Source of the DNA: Lentisphaerae bacterium GWF2_38_69
GTDB lineage: Bacteria; Verrucomicrobiota; Lentisphaeria; Victivallales; GWF2-38-69
Reading direction: 5' to 3'
Length of the DNA: 51,311 bases
Assembly (NCBI GenBank): GCA_001803205.1
Contig: MHBE01000062.1
Span: 1-51,311 of the forward strand
The notes below the pieces were generated by a model, which did no database searches, was not told where the DNA came from, and saw only the letters and a list, made by a program, of their open reading frames with translations. Numbering within the stretch: the stretch's first letter is position 1; each line of letters starts with the position of its first letter. The translations under genes were made by a program, and so were the position numbers. Positions 8,090-17,501 of this stretch are shown one piece after another.

Positions 8090-10351
8090 ATGAGAGTGCT
8101 CTCGTTTTATAGAAATCTTTCAACAAGCAGAAAAATATATTTGTCTGTTTTTGTCGGATTAGTGCTCGGCATGTTTTTTGGCAATTTATGTGAAGTTCTT
8201 GAACCGGTTAACACTCTCTTCATAAGATTATTTCAGATTGCAATCATCCCCTATATGATTTTCAGTATAATTCATTCGATAGGTTCTCTTACTGTAGAAA
8301 GAGCCAAAAGAGTAGGCAGAAAGGGAGGACTGGTTCTTATTTGTCTTTGGGCTGTAAGTATAATTTTTGCCTTTGGACTGCAGTTTTCTTTTCCGGATAT
8401 TCAGAGAAGCAAATTCTTCCGTCCTGATGGGGATATTCAAAGCAGCGGAATTAATTTTTTTGATTTATTCATACCTTCAAATCCTTTCTATTCTTTTGCC
8501 AACGGATACATACCGGCAATAGTGATATTTTGTATTCTTCTAGGAATAACTATGATAAAGCATCAGAATAAATCAAACATAGTAAGCTCTGCTCAGGTTT
8601 GGGCATCTCTTATGAATAATTTGAATGATCATATAATGCTTCTGCTGCCATTAGGCGTGCTGGTAATGTCGACTTTTACATTCGGAACTTTAAGTATAAT
8701 GAAGCTCAAAGGGATTCTTCTTTATATCCTTGCTTCGATTTTTTATATAGTTTTTATATCAATGATCATCTACCCTATAATTTTATCTGCTGCATGTTCA
8801 ATTAATTATAAAAAATTCCTTCACTTGATTATGCCCGCTGCTTTGATTGGATTTTCAACCGGAAGTGTTTTTCTTGCACTTCCGGTTATCTATAAACAAA
8901 TGTATAAGTTTAACGAAGAAAATAATGCATTTGAAGGAATCAGCGGAAACTATAAGGAACGGGGGCGAAATGCCATAAGCATACTGGTGCCTTTAGCCTG
9001 GGTGGTCCCTGCAAGTTACAAATTTTTAGTTATATTTTTTGTCGTCTTTTCATATTGGTACTATGATAGAGTGTTTCCTTACTCTAAACAGCTTCTCTAT
9101 TTTATTGGAGGAATTCCTTGTCTTTTTGGCAGCAATTCTGTGGTTGTGCCTTTTCTTCTCGAATTAAGCGGAGACATTCCGAACAGGACTTACGATATAT
9201 TCATGATCGTTTCCAGTTTTCTTGTATATTTCAACAATGCAAACGGAGCAGTATTTGTAATAGTAGTTACTATTCTCTGTTATTATTCTCTCAGTGACAG
9301 GTTAAAAATAAATTGGATTAAACTTCTTACTAATTTCTTTTTAAGTATCTTATTTTTTTGCTTTGTTATTGGAGGGTTAAGCATTCTGATGACAAAAATA
9401 CTTTCGGGAAATGACGAAGTTAAAGAGGAACTTACTCATATGAATGTGGAACCTTATAACCAGAAGTATTATGAAAATATTACCGCTGAATACTTATCAT
9501 TAGATCAGTATAGGCATCGCAGCAAATCCTCCTCTGAAGAACCTCTTCTAGACACAATAGTAAGAACTCAAATACTTCAAATAGGATATGAACCTGAAGC
9601 AATTCCTTTTTCTTTCTTCAACAGCGATGGAGTTCTTGTAGGATATGATATTGATTTTATTTATGATATAGCAGAGCAGTTGCACTGTAATAAAATTGAA
9701 TTCTATCCTATTTACAATTCCGTGCAATTCAAAGAATGTCTGGATAACGGCATTGTTCTGGATGTGGGTGTGGGAGGTCACAGATATACTGCTGACTCTG
9801 CGGGAGAGGCAATAACTTCAGACCCATATCTGGATTATATGCCTGCTATAGTTGTTCCTGTGACAGATAAAAAGAAGTATCCTGACTTTGAATCTGTTCT
9901 GGAAGACAAAGAGATAACGATAGGAAGGATAAAGTCTTGCTTTAAACCCTTTCTAAAAGGGAAAAATATCAAAGATCTGAATTCAATAAAGGAATATTAT
10001 ATAGATCGCGATGCATATGCTTTTATAACATCTGCTGAAATTGCTTCATCTATGGGGATAATCTACAAGGGATTCTGGGTATATTTTTATAAAGAATCAG
10101 ACATAAAGTTTTTTTATGCATACTATCTTAATTCGAGCCCTGATGCGGAGACTTTTCGTCATTTGATTAATACCTGGATAGATACCTGTTATAAAATAGG
10201 CTTGTCTGAAAAAAGATACAGATACTGGGTTATGGGGGAATCTGTTGAAAGTTCTAACAAAAAGCACTGGTCCGTATTGGAATGGCTTGAAGAAAACAAT
10301 TACTTTGTGGGAGAAAATGGACCGGAAAAACTCCCTCTTCTGGATCATTGA
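8090..10351 (+). CDS. DAACS-type symporter fused to a solute-binding domain (copy 2)
   Basis: A 753-residue tandem paralogue of the preceding gene, collinear over its whole length. Long near-identical stretches include NPF.SFANGYIPAIVIFCILLG, GGIPCLFGSNSVVVPFLL and DEVKEELTHMNVEPYN. The architecture is the same: symporter core, extra helix (about 410-440), linker, family-3 binding domain (LQIGYEPEAIPF near 500) and the WSVLEWL tail. The binding domains differ more than the membrane parts (GGHRYTADSAGE here, GGYTYMAYTEGG in copy 1), suggesting different ligand ranges. It starts 30 nt after copy 1 with only a weak AAGG ribosome-binding site, and ends facing the convergent STAS gene. Confidence 0.8.
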   Translation: MRVLSFYRNLSTSRKIYLSVFVGLVLGMFFGNLCEVLEPVNTLFIRLFQIAIIPYMIFSIIHSIGSLTVERAKRVGRKGGLVLICLWAVSIIFAFGLQFSFPDIQRSKFFRPDGDIQSSGINFFDLFIPSNPFYSFANGYIPAIVIFCILLGITMIKHQNKSNIVSSAQVWASLMNNLNDHIMLLLPLGVLVMSTFTFGTLSIMKLKGILLYILASIFYIVFISMIIYPIILSAACSINYKKFLHLIMPAALIGFSTGSVFLALPVIYKQMYKFNEENNAFEGISGNYKERGRNAISILVPLAWVVPASYKFLVIFFVVFSYWYYDRVFPYSKQLLYFIGGIPCLFGSNSVVVPFLLELSGDIPNRTYDIFMIVSSFLVYFNNANGAVFVIVVTILCYYSLSDRLKINWIKLLTNFFLSILFFCFVIGGLSILMTKILSGNDEVKEELTHMNVEPYNQKYYENITAEYLSLDQYRHRSKSSSEEPLLDTIVRTQILQIGYEPEAIPFSFFNSDGVLVGYDIDFIYDIAEQLHCNKIEFYPIYNSVQFKECLDNGIVLDVGVGGHRYTADSAGEAITSDPYLDYMPAIVVPVTDKKKYPDFESVLEDKEITIGRIKSCFKPFLKGKNIKDLNSIKEYYIDRDAYAFITSAEIASSMGIIYKGFWVYFYKESDIKFFYAYYLNSSPDAETFRHLINTWIDTCYKIGLSEKRYRYWVMGESVESSNKKHWSVLEWLEENNYFVGENGPEKLPLLDH

Positions 10352-10586
10352 TATAGGCTGAAGCTCCAGAATATAATATAGGGACAAGAATCGCACCTTA
10401 TTTCTGGCATACTTGGTCGACTCCGTCGTCAACAGACATTCTTAGCTGTTTTTATAAAACAAGGGAGCTCAGCTCATATCACCACAATGCATATCACTCT
10501 TGCTTTAGTTACATACTGATATTTCAAGTTTCTGTAATAACTTTACCAAACCCCCAAAAGTGCAAAGAGTTATTACTAACTTATTT

Positions 10587-10886
10587 TTATACTTCAGCTT
10601 TTATAAGATTGTCTATTCCGGAAATTTTAAACACTTTTCTTATGCTAGGTGAGACATTTATAAAAGAAAAGCCTCCAGAATTTGCTAGTTGTGCGCATAT
10701 ACTGCAAATTCGAAGAAAAGAGGAAGAGACATAACTTACTTTTTCGAGATCGAAGACTATTGTTTTACAATCTTTTGCTTTTTCTACTACTTTTTCATCT
10801 AGTTCCCGGCACTTGATGGTATCCAGCCGACCATCGAACTTAAAGATAACTTTGGAAGAATCGGGTTTTACAAATTCAAAAGACAT
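10587..10886 (-). CDS. STAS-domain anti-sigma-factor antagonist
   Basis: A 99-residue single-domain STAS protein of the SpoIIAA/RsbV class. In partner switching such a protein is phosphorylated by an anti-sigma kinase and reactivated by a PP2C/SpoIIE phosphatase. The phosphorylation region is clear: IVFDLEKVSYVSSSFLRI (about residues 43-60), with the serines where RsbV has its target Ser. It has a strong Shine-Dalgarno (AGGAGG, 5 nt before ATG) and starts 26 nt after the aldehyde dehydrogenase stop, so the two share a transcript. The SpoIIE phosphatase encoded at 15.4 kb is the natural candidate partner; no cognate kinase is in the window. Confidence 0.85.
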   Translation of the reverse strand: MSFEFVKPDSSKVIFKFDGRLDTIKCRELDEKVVEKAKDCKTIVFDLEKVSYVSSSFLRICSICAQLANSGGFSFINVSPSIRKVFKISGIDNLIKAEV

Positions 10887-10912
10887 TTTTCCCTCCTAAA
10901 TGGAATGCAGGT

Positions 10913-12379
10913 TTATAGATAATTTTCATTATATTTGTTTTCAAATTCACTTACAGAAATTGCCTCATTGAAAAATAAATCCTTTTCTAATTTAAAAAGT
11001 CTTATGTTTTCTCGTCTGCTCGCAACTCTTTGTATATTCATCAAATGCAGTGCAGTCACATTATCTGTTGTTATATTTTTACCGGTAGTCCCACAGCCGA
11101 GAGTAAGCGAAGTATGAAGTTTATTATAAATGCCGCCTACGCCGCCCTGTGATGAAGGAGAATTTAAGACAATTCTGCCGGCATTCATTTCCATTGCGAA
11201 TCTTTCAATGACCTGCTTGTCATTGGCATAAAGGCTAGCTGAATGTCCCATCCCGCCATGGAAATTCAAGTCAATACATATACTTAGAGCTGTGTCGAAA
11301 TTATCAGCCGTATAGAAAGCAATAATAGGGCAGAGTATTTCTGATGAGAGCGGGGCATCCTTTCCAACTTTTTTTTGATGAGCTATAAGCAGTCTGGTTC
11401 CTTCAGGAATATTTATTCCGGCAAGCTCTGCAATTCTTTTTACAGATTGACCTACGACAAATTCGCTCATCGAATCTCTTTCTTTATCATAGGCAAATTT
11501 TTCGACTTTTACTACTTCATCTTCTGTAAGAAAATAGCCTTTCTGCTTTTTAAATTCTTCAATTACTTCTTTAGCAATGGACTTTTCAACTACTACGGCC
11601 TGTTCACTTGCACAGATTGTTCCATTATCAAAAGTTTTAGAAATCAGGATGTTTTCTACAGCAAAAGGTATTTTCGCTGATTTGTCTATAAATACCGGGA
11701 CATTTCCAGCACCTACGCCATACGCTGGAGTTCCAGAAGCATAAGCAGCCTTAACGATGCCGCTTCCGCCGGTAGCCAGGATCAAGGCAAGCTTGGGATG
11801 TGACATAAGAGCTTTGGAATGAGCTCTGTGATTTGCCGCTTCTTCGGCGCTTTCTGAGCCGTCTCTTGCCCACTGTATACAGTTTTCAGGGGCATCTTCA
11901 CTCAGAGCCGCTTCATAACATATTCTTGCTGTTTCTACCGAACTTTTTATAGCTTTAGAGTGGGGGCTTATTATAACAGGATTACGCGTTTTTAGCGCAA
12001 TGAGTATTTTAAAAATGACAGTTGAAGTGGGATTAGTGACAGGTATTATTGCCAGGATAGGGCCTATAGGCTGGGCTATTTCCATTATTCCCAATTCTCT
12101 GTCATCTGAAATAATACCTGCGGTTTTCATGTCCTTTATATCTTCGTATACGAGCAGAGAACCTACGACATTTTTAATTACTTTATCTTGCCAGACACCA
12201 ATTTTTGTTTCTTCTACTGCCATCTTTGCAAGTTTTACTCTATTTTTAAGACCTGCCTGATATACAGCTTTTACTATTCTGTCAGTATGTTCCTGTGTGA
12301 GCTGTGAAAAAACTGCGGCGGCATCAGTGGCCTTCTTGATCAGTATTTCGACTTTCGAATCGGATTGGATATTTGACAT
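10913..12379 (-). CDS. CoA-acylating acetaldehyde (aldehyde) dehydrogenase
   Basis: Interconverts an aldehyde plus CoA and NAD+ with acyl-CoA and NADH; acetaldehyde is the likely substrate. The 488-residue protein matches the N-terminal half of AdhE and EutE-like enzymes: IAQPIGPILAIIPVTNPTST, the catalytic cysteine in FDNGTICASEQ (about 260) and the C-terminal SLTLGCGTTGKNITTDNV typical of the AdhE aldehyde domain. It lacks the iron alcohol dehydrogenase half. A good ribosome-binding site (GAAGGAGAG) precedes ATG12379. It lies between two STAS genes on the same strand, an uncommon setting that hints at partner-switch control of this metabolism or of a nearby compartment. Confidence 0.88.
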   Translation of the reverse strand: MSNIQSDSKVEILIKKATDAAAVFSQLTQEHTDRIVKAVYQAGLKNRVKLAKMAVEETKIGVWQDKVIKNVVGSLLVYEDIKDMKTAGIISDDRELGIMEIAQPIGPILAIIPVTNPTSTVIFKILIALKTRNPVIISPHSKAIKSSVETARICYEAALSEDAPENCIQWARDGSESAEEAANHRAHSKALMSHPKLALILATGGSGIVKAAYASGTPAYGVGAGNVPVFIDKSAKIPFAVENILISKTFDNGTICASEQAVVVEKSIAKEVIEEFKKQKGYFLTEDEVVKVEKFAYDKERDSMSEFVVGQSVKRIAELAGINIPEGTRLLIAHQKKVGKDAPLSSEILCPIIAFYTADNFDTALSICIDLNFHGGMGHSASLYANDKQVIERFAMEMNAGRIVLNSPSSQGGVGGIYNKLHTSLTLGCGTTGKNITTDNVTALHLMNIQRVASRRENIRLFKLEKDLFFNEAISVSEFENKYNENYL

Positions 12380-12559
12380 TGATTCTCTCCTTCTAAATAA
12401 ATAAATTTTTGAATTTAATATTTTTAATATTAATATTCCAGAGTCAAAAGCATATACACCATATGTTTACACTGGCTACTCAAGAAACACAAGAAACTAA
12501 TCGGTTTTGGGCAAAAACTCCTTCATTCTGGTATTATATGAAAATTCTATGACTGTTTT

Positions 12560-12883
12560 TTATTCTGACAGATAAAAAATTAAACCGCATTCTTGAAGAA
12601 TTTTTTTTATGCATGAATTCGTATTGATTATAGTGAAATTCTTAGAGTTCAATCTGTTTAAAGTCATACATATAATCCTTATAAAAGCAGAAGAAATGTA
12701 TTCTGATTCAGCCATGTCAAAGACTACCTTTAATGTATCAGACTTCTTGTCTTGCCCTACAATCTTGTCTAGTTCGCTTTTAACTGTCTCTAGAAGAGAT
12801 GGAGATATGTTCCAATCCAACTTTTTCTCTAAAAACTTAAAAGAAAGCAATTCGTCTGTTTTAGAATAATCTGTTTTAACCAT
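12560..12883 (-). CDS. Second STAS-domain anti-sigma-factor antagonist
   Basis: A 107-residue STAS protein with the phosphorylation-site pattern VVFDMAESEYISSAFIRI (about 49-66). It differs clearly from the STAS protein at 10587-10886, so the two are probably not a recent duplication. It lies upstream of the aldehyde dehydrogenase on the same strand, separated by 180 nt, giving the order STAS, dehydrogenase, STAS. A TATAAT-like -10 box (minus strand, 12910-12915) precedes it, but no good -35 is visible. The likely role is substrate of the SpoIIE phosphatase encoded immediately to the right. Confidence 0.8.
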   Translation of the reverse strand: MVKTDYSKTDELLSFKFLEKKLDWNISPSLLETVKSELDKIVGQDKKSDTLKVVFDMAESEYISSAFIRIICMTLNRLNSKNFTIINTNSCIKKILQECGLIFYLSE

Positions 12884-13181
12884 ATTTTACCTTTTTTGTG
12901 TTAGATTAAATTATATCAATAAGAGTAACTACAGACTAGAAATAAATAAAGCTATTTAAACCTCATTATAAAGTGCTTTGATTACTTTGCTACTTCTGTT
13001 TGTTAATTATTTTGAGAGTTGCATTTTTGTTGTTTTAATAATGTTCTGCTTTTACGGAAGTATTTTGAATGGAATTCAAGAAAGGTTATAACCAATTACG
13101 AAACTGTTAAGGCATAGTTGATTTTTACTATAGCGATTATAATCCAGAAAAAGTATTCATTAATATAAACATTAGGAATTT

Positions 13182-15151
13182 ATGCCATTTTTTAACTTTA
13201 AAGTAAAGAAATTTTTTGAAAGTTTTTTAAAAAACCGCAGTATAGTATTCAAACTTAATACTCTGATGTTAGCTACCAGCTCTGTGATTCTTATCGTTGC
13301 TTTGCTTTTTAATTATCATTTCACTAAAAAACTCTTGTGGATATTATGCAGAAATCCAATTCAGGAAAAAATAACTTATCGGCATTGTTGGCTTCAATGG
13401 TTAAAAATAATCAGCATATTTTTGGCAGTTCACTAGCATTTGAACCATATGAATTTAAGGAAGAAATTGAATTTTATTCTCCATATGCCTACGAGACAAA
13501 ATATGGCATAAAGATATATAATGAATCAATTGTAACTATTGATTACACTAAACTTGACTGGTACAGCAATCTGAAAGATGGAAAACAAGATTACTGGGCT
13601 GAACCTTACAGAGAAGAGTTAACCAAAAAAGAGCTTATTACATACTCTGTTCTTTTTTTTCAGAAGATAAAAGCATAAAAAAAATAAAGGGTGTTGCAAG
13701 AGTTGATATTTCTCTTCAATGGCTTTCAAAAATCATAAGAGAAATAGATAATAATGGAAAATTTTACGCAATGATAATAACGAAAGAAGGCAATCTTATA
13801 TCTCGCCCTTTTCTAGGCGACTTTGTATCTCTCCCTTATTTGGAAAAACTCATTTCACGCTCTTATATAGGCAGCTATATAAGCTCTTATTTGAAAAACT
13901 ATATATCTTACTTTTATATAGAAAGCCTTAAACCAGAAAACCTGTTTGATTACGCTAAAATCACCAATAATAAAAACCTTGAAAGACTCGGACGTAAAAT
14001 GATTGCCGGCAAGTCTCAGTTTATACATATTTATTCTGAATTCGTCGGTGATTCCGGCTGGCTATATTTTGCACCGATTGGAAATAGAGGCTGGTCTAAA
14101 GCTTTGTTCTTTCCTGACAACGAATTGAGAAAATCTCTTAAAGAACTAAACAGTATAATAGTCTTTGTCTGTCTAAGTAGTAACTGCTCTGCTCATGCTT
14201 CTTATTTTCTTTATAACCAGAAAATTGATAGGATCTGTAATTAGATTGACACATTCCATGAACTTAATAAGCAACGGAAATCTTGATATGGAAATCGCTA
14301 TTTCTAATAGCAATGATGAAGTAGGAATTCTTACCCGTTCTTTCAGAGATATGCAGAACTCACTGAAAGATTATATCGAGAATCTCAAGAGAACTACTGC
14401 AGAGAAAGAAAATTACCTTACAGAGCTCAAATTAGCCTCGTCAATTCAGAATTCCATTCTTCCTGATATAACTGATAAATTTAAGAGTGACTTGTTTGAA
14501 CTATATGTCAAACTAATTCCTGCCAAAGATATATCTGGTGACTTCTATGATTTCTTCTATGTTGATAATCAGACTATTGCTATTACTGTCGCAGATGTTT
14601 CAGGTAAAGGTTTTTCTGCGGCTTTCTTTATGCGCATGGCAAAATTTGCCATAAAAAATATTTGCAATTCTTCAAAAAACCTGACTCCCGGAGAGGTGTT
14701 GACTGTTGTAAACGAGCTGATAATTTCTGAAAATGTTTCAAGTATGTTTTTAACTTGTTATTTAGCCTTCTACAACATCAATACAGGACTTTTCAGATAT
14801 ACAAACGCAGGACATCATGATCTGATACATGTCTTAAACAATGGAAATATCGAAGAAATGGGGATGATGAGGATTCCTTCAGTGGGTTTTTTCCAAAAAA
14901 CAAAATATCAGAATAAAGAATTTATTCTAGGTAAAGGAGAAATGATAGCCATTTTTACAGATGGAATACCAGAAGCTTCAAATTCAGAAGCTGTGCAGTT
15001 TGGCAATGAAAGAATAAATGAACATTTTTCTTCGCAATATAAAGAAAAACTGTCCGATATAGGCGATTCTCTCATAGGAAAAGTTCTTGAATTTGAAGAA
15101 GGTCTGAGATTTGATGATATCACTATCCTGATCTTAAAACGAAAAGAATAA
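13182..15151 (+). pseudogene. Broken dCACHE-HAMP-SpoIIE phosphatase (duplicate copy 1)
   Basis: Homologous along its length to the intact gene that follows, but with at least three lesions. After YHFTKKLL (near 13335) about 35 codons of the sensor domain are deleted and the frame shifts. At a run of eight T (near 13658) one base is missing relative to the intact copy. Near 14180, in the second membrane helix, the frame changes again. The last part (14195-15151) is an open HAMP-phosphatase segment with its metal-binding aspartates (ISGDFYDFF, VADVSGKG, FTDGIPEA, FDDIT) intact and could still be made as a fragment. The sensor region also has extra repeated Tyr/Ser-rich sequence near 13810-13930. 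It retains an AGGA ribosome-binding site that the intact copy lacks. Confidence 0.8.
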
Positions 15152-15357
15152 TATTTATAGCACTGATTTTTTTGCTTCTGTTTGTTGTTTATTTTTTGAT
15201 TTGCAATTCACTGTTTCCGTAATGCTCTATTTTTAAGGAAGTCTCTTGAATGGAATTTAAGAAAAGTTATACTCAATTATGAAGTTATTAAGACAGGAGT
15301 AGTTTTTACAATATGGAATGTAATCATGTATAACATTCATTTCTTTATTAATAGTTT

Positions 15358-17319
15358 ATGTCATTATTGAACTTAATATTTAAAAATTACATTGTTAGTT
15401 TTTTTAAAAAACGCGGAATTGCTTTTAAACTCAATAATCTAATATTAGTTGTCAGTTCAGTGATTTTTATAGTTGCTTTGTTTATTAATTATCATTTTAC
15501 GAAAATATTGTTAGTGAAGGATATTGAGAATCAAGCTGAAACGATTGCTAGAATTACTGCTGGAGAGATAGAACGCATTTTTATATCTTCCGAAGAGGTA
15601 GCAAAATTTCTTGTTTCGATTATGCAAAAGTCTGACTTGGGTAAGAATAACCTGGCAGTCATGCTGGCTTCAATTGTTGAAAATCATCAGCAGCTTTATG
15701 GTGGTTCACTAGCATTTGAGCCATATGAATATGACCAAAAAATTAAGTTTTATTCTCCTTATGCTTACGAGACAAGAAATGGAATAAAAGTTATAAATCA
15801 GCTCAGTGAAACAACAGATTACACAAAATTCCCGTGGTTCAGCAATCTGAAGGATGGAAAGCAAGAATATTGGACTGAGCCTTACAGAGAAGAGATAACA
15901 AAAAAAGAGCTTATTACCTACTCTGTTCCGTTTTTTTCCGAAGTTGAAGGCGTGAAAAAATTAAAAGGTGTTGCAAGAGTAGACATATCTCTTAAATGGC
16001 TTTCAAAAATTATAAAAGAAATTGATTCCAGCGAAAAATTTTACGCAATGATAATATCGAAAGATGGCAGTCTTATATATTACCCGTTTTCTGATAAGAA
16101 AGAACTAGACAACATATTTGAATATGCAAAGAAGAATAAGGAGCAATCTCTGGAAGAACTTGCCAGGGAGATGGCCTCAGGGAAAACTAATTTTCTGTAT
16201 ACATATGTTCCACTGCTGAAAGAAACAGCATGGTTATACTATGCTCCCATTGGTCATAAAGGTTGGGCTATCGCACTTTTTTATCCGGACAAGGAACTCA
16301 AGAAAAATTTAGCTCAAATCAATATTTTAATGATTACAATTTGTTTGCTTGGAATTGTTCTGCTTATGCTTCTTATTTTCTTTATAACCAGAAAATTGAT
16401 AGGCCCTATAATTAGATTGACGCATTCAGTAAAATTAATAGGCAGAGGAAATCTTAATTGGGAAATTGCTACTTCCAATAGCAATGATGAAGTAGGAATT
16501 CTTACCCGTTCTTTCAAAGATATGCAAGATTCACTGAAAGAATATATCGAGAATCTCAAGAGAACTACAGCAGAGAAAGAAACTTACCTGACAGAGCTTA
16601 AAATAGCCTCAACAATTCAGAATTCCATTCTTCCTGATATAACTGATGAATTTAAGCGTGACCTTTATGAATTATATGTCAAGCTAGTTCCTGCAAAAGA
16701 CATATCCGGAGACTTCTATGATTTCTTCTATATTGATAATCAGACTATTGCCATTACAGTCGCAGATGTTTCCGGCAAAGGTTTTCCTGCGGCTTTCTTT
16801 ATGAGCATGGCAAAATTTGCCATAAAAAATATATGCAATTCTTCTAAAAATCTGACTCCTGGAGAGATTTTGACTGTAGTAAATGAACTGATAATTTCTG
16901 AAAAAGTCTCAAATATGTTTTTTACCTGTTATTTAGTCTTCTACAACATAAATACCGGTCGTTTCAGGTATGCAAACGCAGGGCATCATGATCTGATACA
17001 TGTCTTAAGCAACGGAAAAATCGAAGAAAAGGGGATGATGGGGATCCCTCCGGTAGGTTTTTTCCAAAAAACAAAATACCAGGATCAAGAATTCATTCTA
17101 GGGAAAGGTGAAATAGTAGCTCTTTTTACAGACGGAATACCGGAAGCTTCAAATTTAGAAGATGTGCAGTTTGGCAATAAAAAAATAAACGAACATTTTT
17201 CTTTGAAATATAAAGAAAAACTTTCCGATATTGGTGATTCTTTAGTAGCAAATGTATTAGACTTTGAGGAACATCACAGATTCGACGACATTACATTGCT
17301 GATATTAAAACGCAATTAA
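15358..17319 (+). CDS. Membrane sensor phosphatase: dCACHE, HAMP and SpoIIE/PP2C domains
   Basis: A 653-residue receptor phosphatase. One membrane helix (about 27-46), an external dCACHE-like sensor (about 50-305, including SLAFEPYEY and VARVDISLKWLSKII), a second helix (322-344), HAMP (about 345-400), a coiled-coil linker and a PP2C/SpoIIE domain (about 435-653). Metal ligands are present: SGDFYDFF (Asp near 452), VADVSGKG, FTDGIPEA and FDDIT near the C-terminus. Such proteins sense a small molecule outside the cell and dephosphorylate STAS proteins inside. Two STAS genes lie 2.5-4.7 kb away. No Shine-Dalgarno is evident before ATG15358, in contrast to the dead upstream copy. Confidence 0.87.
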   Translation: MSLLNLIFKNYIVSFFKKRGIAFKLNNLILVVSSVIFIVALFINYHFTKILLVKDIENQAETIARITAGEIERIFISSEEVAKFLVSIMQKSDLGKNNLAVMLASIVENHQQLYGGSLAFEPYEYDQKIKFYSPYAYETRNGIKVINQLSETTDYTKFPWFSNLKDGKQEYWTEPYREEITKKELITYSVPFFSEVEGVKKLKGVARVDISLKWLSKIIKEIDSSEKFYAMIISKDGSLIYYPFSDKKELDNIFEYAKKNKEQSLEELAREMASGKTNFLYTYVPLLKETAWLYYAPIGHKGWAIALFYPDKELKKNLAQINILMITICLLGIVLLMLLIFFITRKLIGPIIRLTHSVKLIGRGNLNWEIATSNSNDEVGILTRSFKDMQDSLKEYIENLKRTTAEKETYLTELKIASTIQNSILPDITDEFKRDLYELYVKLVPAKDISGDFYDFFYIDNQTIAITVADVSGKGFPAAFFMSMAKFAIKNICNSSKNLTPGEILTVVNELIISEKVSNMFFTCYLVFYNINTGRFRYANAGHHDLIHVLSNGKIEEKGMMGIPPVGFFQKTKYQDQEFILGKGEIVALFTDGIPEASNLEDVQFGNKKINEHFSLKYKEKLSDIGDSLVANVLDFEEHHRFDDITLLILKRN

Positions 17320-17320
17320 T

Positions 17321-17494
17321 GAGAACATTTACTATGATTTTGAGTTCTTATTATAAACTGTCACCAAACAGAAAGATTTATATTGCGACAGTATTAGGTC
17401 TTTTTTTTGGTATCTTTTCCGTGCAGAAATGTGAAGTTCTAGATAAGGATATTTCAGATTACAATTATCCCCTGCAAGTAGATTATTCAGGATG
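17321..17494 (+). pseudogene. Degenerate N-terminal fragment of the fused symporter (copy 3)
   Basis: Starts about 2 nt after the phosphatase stop. The first 45 codons (YYKLSPNRKIYIATVLGLFF...KCEVLDK) match the N-termini of the two large symporters. After DK the homologous FFQI.IIP sequence resumes in another frame (FQITIIPCK, ending in TAG), so there is an internal deletion with frameshift and nothing more remains. A dead relic of a further transporter duplication. Confidence 0.7.
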
Positions 17495-17501
17495 AATTAA
17501 A

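Larger units (their letters stand above)
12987..17319 (+). repeat. Tandem duplication of the SpoIIE phosphatase gene including its upstream region
   Basis: Two direct units, about 12987-15151 and about 15172-17319, are offset by roughly 2.2 kb. Similarity begins about 190 bases before each start codon, at a shared TTCTGTTTGTT and, closer in, TGAATGGAATT, and covers the whole gene. The upstream control region was therefore duplicated with the gene. Unit 1 has decayed and unit 2 is open. Confidence 0.75.

Noticed and set aside
10097-10432. 111-codon minus-strand frame antisense to the end of transporter copy 2
   Set aside because: Antisense shadow of a conserved C-terminal domain; no motif or start signal.
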